From Ptychodera flava (lineage: Eukaryota; Hemichordata; Enteropneusta; Ptychoderidae), in the NCBI RefSeq assembly GCF_041260155.1, contig NC_091933.1:36911293-36975292 (forward strand): a stretch of 64,000 bases of DNA, in the 5' to 3' direction. The notes beneath the pieces are model-generated. The model had not been told where the DNA came from. It searched no databases and saw only the letters and a program-made list of their open reading frames with translations. Each line of letters begins with the position of its first letter. Position 1 is the first letter of the stretch. This document shows positions 56,599 through 64,000 of this stretch, piece by piece. Both the position numbers and the translations under genes were made by a program.

Positions 56599-59500
56599 GG
56601 GACTGTGAGTCATTTCTTAACATTACTAGTTCTTAATAGACCTATCATAGCCATACTGGGTTTACGAATGTGAAACTTTAATTTCCTATTCATGTTCAAG
56701 CGCAGACTGTTGACACTAAAATGTCCATGCAAACACACTCAAGTTCGTGTATATGTGAAGTCAACAGTGCAGTTTTTATGCTGAAAAATCATTGTAGATA
56801 TTTTTATAAACCAAAATCATGGAATTTTTTAATTTAACTGCATTTTCAATTTTAATTTCCTTCGTCTTGTTATGTATTTGTTTTAATTCGTCAACTTTGT
56901 ATATATTGAAAGAAGAAGTTTATACAAATTACCCAAGATGCAGTATTTCTAAGACGGCCATCTAGTATCTAGTGATGTGAAAATAATTTCTTGTATTACT
57001 GCCAATGCATTTTATAAGCATCTTTTTTAAAACCAAGACACATTGAAGAGAAGATGTTCTTTCAAGCAATTAAACTATCCTTTGTTGTTAATTCCTATAT
57101 CTCAAGAAATGTTTCATTCCACTTACCAGATCCAGTCAGCATTTCTTAGCGTTTTGGGGTTTGTCGCTTGAGGGCGCTCTTTAGTAAGAATGAAAAATGG
57201 TCACATGACAGAGACACGTTTCCATATAGTGGTTAATTTATTGTGTAAGAGTTGTTTTGAAAACAGCACTAGAGAGAGACAGAGGCATCACATCTAAATT
57301 CAGCCAATGAAAGTGACTGCTCTTGACAAAAATACATACAAAAGAACAGAATAGAATGTAGCATATGTTGTAGGAACCATAACTTGTACATGAGAGTGTG
57401 TACAGACAAAAAAAACGATTTCAGAACATCAAAGGGAATGAAGGGAAAACTAAAATATGAATTGCATTATTTACCATGTATGACATGTGTATGGTGTGTC
57501 TTCTATACAACATGATATGTCGGTCATGCTGAGAAGAAATCTCTTCAGTACATATTACATGCTTTCAAGTTAACTTTAAATAACTGCAGTGGCAAAGGTA
57601 TGCTGTCTTGTATGGAGGATACAGAAATTAACATGTAAAACAACTTTATACAAACAGATAAGAAAAGAAAGCGCAGGACACTGTTATAAGTATAGTGTTA
57701 AAAATACATTGTACATGACCACAGTGAGAAACATGACTTGTACACATCATATAGTAAAAAACATTTACATAAAAATGTGATCACAATATACAACTAAACA
57801 TTACAACACTGACATTTTTGCATTCTTAAAATGGATCTTTAAATTATGCTTTTCTTGTGAACCATCAAATTATATTTAAACAGAGAGCTTTTTCTCTTTC
57901 TCCTTAACATGCAGAGATTGTCACCAAGATGCTCTTTCTCTGGCTTCTGAAAATTATCTTCGGAAGCTGAGACTAATACAATTTCATAAAATCAGGCAGT
58001 GAAGTGTTAAAAAAGTACCTGATACAGAGTTTGTCCAAAATCAAACAGGCTGGTATTTTTTGAGTTTTAAACTTCTTTAAATGGTTTCTTTTCATGAATT
58101 GCCATATGTATGTCTGTGATAAAAAAGTACCAACAAATATACACACCCATTATTTCTTTGTGTCGTCAGGCTGCCTGTGTCATATATGCTACAGATTCAG
58201 TGTGCCCAACATCAGAAAACGTACACAAGTTAGCACAGGGTATCATCAATGTGGAATTACTACCACAATAATTCACTTGATCATTGATGAAGGCAGTTTC
58301 CATGGCACATTTATGCAACACATCTCTTAAAATGTTTGTACAGTAATAAACAAAACAACAATTTTCAACAGTTAAACTTTCAACAGTTTAAACAAAACAA
58401 CTTTCAACAGTTTAAACAATACAACAATCTTCAACAGTTTTGGTATGTTCTTTGATGACAACCAATACTTAGTAAACAACACATTTCCAAATGTGAAATC
58501 AGACGTAGAGATATGATATGGTAAAGTGAAAAATACATCAAACAGAAAAGTATATTATATTGAGATATGAAACACATTTCACCCTTATACAGGCCAATCA
58601 CCAAAATTGAACATAAAAACTATCAAACTACAAATAAAATGTTAAAAATAAGCACCAACAAACACCTTACCACACACATTCTAGAATGGACTTACAATTT
58701 TTGACAACACTGTACAAAGCATTAGAACACCTTATTAAAACTATTGCTTTTGAGTATTTTAAACTGGCTGGATTTCTTTTTGTGAATAAAAATTAAGTTA
58801 TGCCATGTTTGTGATTATGAAACAAATCCTAAACAAAGGAGTGTTGATTTATGAAAGACTGATAAAGCCATCTCAATAACAGCTTGGAATTTCACAAATG
58901 GTAAGTAGTATTATTAGATTAATGGACTACCTTGCATACTGGAGAAAGCTACCATAAGACCCCCTAGGTTTCCTTTGGCAAACCCAAAACAGGAAATGTT
59001 GACCTGCGTATTTTTCAGTCCACCAGAAGGAAGGCACAAATGGTTTAGAGATTGATTTCTTTCCATTGCAGACACATATTACCCCAGACATAGAACAACT
59101 AACATCATTAACACTTGTCACTAGGTCACAAGGACTCTAACTTACAAATCAAAACATTACATATTTTCACGAAATATGAATGTACCCAAACAGCATCTGG
59201 TATGTTTTTTGCTGAAAATCTGGGACAGAATAAAAATAGTCAGAATATGCATAATTTAGATGTTCTCAAAGTGAGTTCTAACCAAGTTCATAGGCATATA
59301 TCATGAGGAATTGTGGCAATTTTAAAGCAATTTCTTTTGTATGATAGGTGATATTCCCCTGTCCATGGCTCTCTTAAATGTCAATACCATGGTCATGTAA
59401 TACAGTCTTGATTTACAGCTTCTATTGCAGATATGCATTACCCCACATCATACTTGGATTTCATGTATCCGTGCCTGAACTGACTGAGAAAGACTATTTA

Positions 59501-62285
59501 TGATGTTGAAATTACACTTTATGAATTCCAGCAGTAATAGCAGCAGTGGTCACGGCTTGCTAGAAAATTTATGGGAAATCAATATTCATTAGAAAATTGT
59601 TAATTCTGAAGAGCTTTGATGAATCGATTGGCTTCAACTCCACAGTTCGTCATGTATGTTGTTGACATCAGTCAGCTACACATCCGAGACAAATAATAAT
59701 CAGTGTTAATATAAACATAACATAAACTTGGTCATTTTTCTGGCATATTTGTTTAGAAAAACGTATGGATGCATGTCCTTTGATTTACACTCTTTTTGAA
59801 ATGTTTGTAGAAATAGAAACTAAAAAAACTAAACGCAAGTTGATGACAGTGTAACATACACGAAATCATTGTATTTCCCTAATATTACCCCAGGGTTATA
59901 TACTTTAATTGCACGTAACAGTCACAAAAATGCTTACCAATCAAGTTTTGAATGATTACAAAGTTGTGAATACTGGTAATTATTTCAGTGTGGCAAGTAT
60001 TGAACCAGGTTTTGCATCACACAGAACACCAATACATAAACTGCAAGATATTTCAAGTACCATATCTCTATCTCACCAACCGTTGATCATAAATTACGCC
60101 AGTGAGCTGGCCAGCTGTGATGTCACTGAGAAATACTTGACTGATTTTTTCAGTGTATGAAATCCTAGCAAGAATACCGGTACACCAGCAATGATGGAGT
60201 AATGGTTGATTTTTTCAGAAGACCAAAACAGGATACTCAAGTTCAATAGGTCATCATTACAGCCAGTGAAGCAGCTTTCCAGGACACTGCTCAGACACAC
60301 ATAACAGAAAAAAAATCCAAGCGGTCTCCATCTAGTGATGGAAATATTTCTGACTATAAAAATACTGTGGTAGTGATTACTAATGCCGATGTGGACGTGG
60401 AGATTATCAATTATTGCCTAACTGTGAGCATACTTCAAACTCCAGACAAAACCTCTTCAAACAGTTCACAAGGCGATAATATATTATTGAGTGTAACAGC
60501 AAATATTGATCCGATACTTCTCATTTGGCAGTTATTAGGAGCTTAATCTTTCACCTTTGACGTGGCCCCAGTCTGCTTGCCAGGTTTTCTTCACTAGTCA
60601 AACAGTGACATCGTACATCACCATGGGCAGTGGTTACAATTTGCAAGAGGCACATGCATTTTTGAAGGAAAAAAAAAGCACTGTTGCATTTTATATCTCA
60701 TTCCTTTCAATGGGTTTGTGTTTTGAAAAAGTGCATGTCTGAAAATCTTCGATTCATGGCCAACACTGCAAAGAACATGTACATGAGAAATTTATTGATT
60801 TTGCTGAAGTTATCAAACTGAAGGTGAACAGTTTATACTGAAATATCTGATGGCCCCATAATATGATTGCTTTCATCTACCATCTTTCATCTTGGAACCT
60901 GTGTAAAATGCTACACTGTTCACATATGCTAGCTTAATGTCACTCACTAATTGTCAGTTCATTTTTTTCAGGCTTCCTCCAGTGTCTTATCACATGTCAG
61001 GTCCCTAAGTTGGTACAGGTTGCACGATTCTGAAGTCACTTAACACACTGTCCCCTGAACATATGAAAGATATCTTAATAAAGGCACAGCAGACATGCCA
61101 CTGTAATTCCAAATTATTTACCTTGAATTTTTGCAAAAACAATGCTGCCAAAATATCCAACATCTTGTTAAAGTGCTGAACTTCAGCTCAATGAAGATGT
61201 GGTATAAGATATACATGTACGTAGGCATCTTAAACTGTCATACGGTTTATCAATTCCTGTGAATTTAGCCAGCAGTATAAAATGAAATTGAGCTGTTACA
61301 TATTAAAAACTACTGGAGACAAAGAGTTTGGTTATCAGAATGGTAAAACAGTTGGAATTCAGACTCGGCTTTTCCTTGGAATAAAATGACAATATTTTCT
61401 CCAAAATGCAAAAATCTCAAAACGACATAACTAGACAACAGACAATGTACATGTATACTGGACTGTTCTCTATACAAGAGTACTTGGACAATAGCACACC
61501 AGAACAGTTCTGCCAGCTAAAAACTGGTAAAAACACATCCATACTTTCACAGTTGCGGGAGTTCATTGGGTTTAACAATCAGTGAACATTCAAATGCATA
61601 GCTTAGACACCAAAATTTAGAGTATTTTCAGCAGAAGTCAAAACCATGAAAATGAACTCTTAATTTTTCCATTAAATACAAAATTACAAAATATCAGAAA
61701 CCTGAGTAGTCAGTTGTCCAAGTAAACAACTAGCAACAGACAAAACTTCTGAATCTTCTGTCCATGAAATGGGAAACTTTTGAAATACTGGAATCTGTGT
61801 AGATGAAAAGTGGACAGGTTTTCATTTTTGCGAAATATAATTCTTTGTCAACAGGTATAAAACTTTTACATCAAAAGAGTTTACTTTTAATTTCAGATTC
61901 TAATCATCATCAACAAAAATATATTTGTGTTCTATAAAATGATTATTTTCCGTATATTTGTTTTTTTCTTAAAAAAAGTTAGGGGTAGGGATTTTTAAGA
62001 TTTATATTCTGCATAGATAATTGTTGTTGACAAACAATTTGAAACATACATTTGGGAAGCAATGTTACAAGTGGAAGCTCAATCCATATTAGAACTGCTA
62101 TTCAGAGGATTCTGCTACACATGTTTTGAAATTTTTTTTTTTCATTTGAGTTTAGTATGAGATGAGAATATATTTGAGTGAAGACTTTCTCTTTGTTATT
62201 GTCCAGAGTATTTTGAATGAGGAATGTCTTTTCCATATTGTTCAAAGTATTTCAGATTCTAGTAAGTGAAAAGCCCGATTTGAAC
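56599..62285. other. Region between LIN37 and the last gene
   Basis: LIN37 and the gene at 62286-63790 converge here, so this should hold both 3' UTRs. It is AT-rich, without conserved coding frames; open frames such as 58094-58330 and 59909-60160 look like chance. Minus-strand AATAAA (TTTATT on the plus strand) occurs at about 57237 and 60788, so the last gene could have a long 3' UTR. I found no clear plus-strand AATAAA soon after the LIN37 stop. Confidence 0.5.
58340..58441 (+). repeat. Short tandem repeat, unit about 25-30 bp
   Basis: Three to four copies of a unit like ctttcaacagtttaaacaaa acaa, with the last ones diverged (caatcttcaacagttt). Confidence 0.7.
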
Positions 62286-63790
62286 CTAACACACTGTCTC
62301 CCTGTCGATGCTGTAAGTGTGTAATTTTGGTCTCTCTGTAAGGCATGGTTGTGTTTTTGTGCTTTCCAGCCAGGGTATTGCCGCTGCTGTTCCACTTCCA
62401 GTTGTGGAGGACACTGATTTTGAAGTTTCATCTTTAAGTGGTGCAATTTTTTGGATCTCCATCCATGGTTCATTCTCTTTCTTGTTTTTGGATTCGGCAA
62501 CTGGTACCACCTCCTTGCTGGGTTGCGTTTGTGGGTCAGACAATGTCTGCTGTTCCGCTGTATCTGTACTGATTTCTTTTCCGGAGGCATTCTGCTCAGT
62601 CGGAGCTTCTTGGCTTCCAGTTGTTGATTCAGCTTCCAATATGGCCTGTGCCTGCTCGACCAGCGTTTCAGCACAGGGCTCCATTCTCATGTTGGCGGCA
62701 GCACGCCTCGCTGCAAAGGCCTCTTGCAGCAGATCGCAGTGGATTAACTGTTTGTGCAGGCAGTTGACAAAGTTGCGGACATCGTGCTCTGCAAATGAAA
62801 TCACAAAATCCAGGTGCTTTGATTCTGCACAAATAAATCTATGAGACGGACACCTGCCCTAACACCTATACTGCATTGAAACAGAGAAGAAGTTGGGAAA
62901 AAAGTATTGAAGTAAACACTATTTGTGTAATGTTAAAGTCAAAACAAACATTCCAGATTGTTCAAATAACTTCACATGTAAGGAGAACGGAAGTCCCACG
63001 AATACATCAGGACAAACGCATTGAAAGTACTTAACCCAAACTGTTTGCCCCTGCTTCAATAACTCTACACAGAGTTCTTCAAAATGTAAATTCTGGGCCC
63101 TGGTAAGTAAGCAGTAATCGTGTGTGGTGGGATGAAAGAGCAAATACTCCAAGCTTAGCCATGCTTATCCCCTTGTGAACAGTGTGTTCATACCCAGGAA
63201 GACGATAAAACCTTAACGCCCATTCCTCCTCCAACCTATTGATGATAAAGATTGTGTATGTGGAGTGGTATTTTTCAGTTGTTGAATTCAAATTGACTTC
63301 TTAAGAGATACATCATCCATGTCTGCCCGGCAAGTTGAGTGTGTACAGTAAATGACATACTTCTTTTCTCTTCATCCCAATCCGATTTTAGTCCCCATGT
63401 GTTCTAAAGATGGCAAATTTTACACGAGGTCAATTTTGGAAAAAAAAAACACAAACTAGAATTGGTACAGCTTTACCAATCTGGTGCCAAGTTTATGCCA
63501 ATCAGGAGTAGCTGGTGAAATATGACAGCTGACATGGAATCGATAGCCCTAGCAGATTACTTGAGCTTACACAATATTCCTTTGTGACCTTACTATGCTT
63601 ATAAGCAAGCATTAGCAACAAATCAACTAGGGTGTCCTGATATCAGAGGGCAGATGTGTATGCTTCTCTTATCCAAAAACTGAAACCCCTCTTTCCATAT
63701 CCACATACCTGGTTCCATGTCCCTGTTGCCATAGTGACAGATTTCAATTGTATCCATGACGATCTTCCCAAGTGATCGGCGAGACATTTT
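62286..63790 (-). CDS. Unidentified gene, two recognisable exons
   Basis: Minus strand. Exon 63790-63709 (acceptor cttgcag, donor gtatgt) codes for KMSRRSLGKIVMDTIEIC HYGNRDMEP, and joins in phase 1 to exon 62788-62286, starting EHDVRNFVNCLHKQLIHCDL and ending at TAG. The second exon continues through an alanine- and arginine-rich helix (LQEAFAARRAAANMR), then a long disordered stretch rich in Glu, Gln, Ser, Thr and Lys, to SIDRETVC. The AUG in AAAATGTCT may be the true start, or further exons may lie beyond 64000. I do not recognise the family. The SRRxLGKIVMDTIEI start faintly recalls the N-terminal helix of microbial-type PARG-like proteins, but nothing catalytic is present here. The LIN37 gene converges on it. 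Confidence 0.6.
62789..63708 (-). other. Intron of the unidentified last gene
   Basis: A 920-bp AT-rich intron with donor gtatgt and acceptor tttgcag. Open minus-strand frames at 62919-63152 and 63079-63291 lie inside it; they overlap each other, lack good splice sites in phase and show no family features. Confidence 0.5.
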
Positions 63791-64000
63791 CTGCAAGAAA
63801 ATGAGAGCACAGGAATGGAATGGTCAAGACAAGTGTTTTGAAGTGCACACAGCTCAAAAGTTCACAGTTGCAGTTACAGTAAGACTTTCTTTGATACTGA
63901 AGTATGGAACACTTATAAGATGGTTTTGCTGTTTTCAAATTAAACGACATTCAGCCTAATTTAATGTGGCGATTACAGGTACCAATTCAATGTTATTCCC

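Noticed and set aside
62317-62844. 175-codon plus-strand frame
   Set aside because: Antisense of the last exon of the minus-strand gene at 62286-62788. The minus-strand reading has splice-site and phase support.
1-64000. tRNA, rRNA, CRISPR arrays, bacterial operon signals, retroelements
   Set aside because: I looked for cloverleaf-like blocks, regular spacer arrays, reverse transcriptase motifs and long terminal repeats and saw none I could support.

Overview
This is a stretch of animal nuclear DNA: AT-rich, with many short exons bounded by GT/AG sites, long introns crowded with small inverted-repeat transposons, and conserved animal genes. The genes (axonemal dynein, RRP9, LIN37, a secreted CUB/Ig serine protease), the gene density and the repeat types suggest an invertebrate deuterostome. 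A hemichordate such as an acorn worm is my best guess and amphioxus the main alternative; the sequence alone does not settle this.

Layout. (1) 2148-16085, plus strand: the last 12 recognised exons of an axonemal dynein heavy chain, closest in remembered sequence to DNAH3, covering the end of the motor and the C-terminal domain. A possible 17-codon in-frame extra exon lies at 9178-9228. The likely 3' UTR runs to about 18.9 kb. (2) 18.9-22.1 kb: spacer without recognisable genes. (3) 22126-29593, plus strand: a complete nine-exon gene for a secreted serine protease with the order signal peptide, CUB, CUB, Ig, Ig, trypsin domain. A 46-bp tandem duplication breaks the frame of one Ig exon, but also creates a splice acceptor that restores it. 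(4) 29784-30369: an almost perfect palindrome with arms of about 285 bp, between two genes that converge on it. (5) 30998-40741, minus strand: a complete 12-exon RRP9 (U3-55K) gene, 470 residues. Its first intron holds a deleted Harbinger-like transposon and a TTAA-flanked element. (6) 41.2-43.6 kb: nested small transposons and hairpins. (7) 45324-56598, plus strand: a seven-exon LIN37 gene, 250 residues. Its fourth coding intron holds a 4.45-kb inverted-repeat element flanked by TA, two hairpin elements and two unrecognised short reading frames that point away from each other. (8) 62286-63790, minus strand: the last two recognisable exons of an unidentified gene.

The genes do not form an operon. 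They are independent housekeeping or tissue genes: cilia motility, extracellular proteolysis, ribosomal RNA processing, and cell-cycle gene repression. The accessory content is almost all small DNA transposons and foldback elements. I saw no tRNA or rRNA gene, no CRISPR array and no clear retroelement. Exon borders were placed by hand, by matching reading phase to splice sites, and protein identities rest on remembered family sequences rather than a search.
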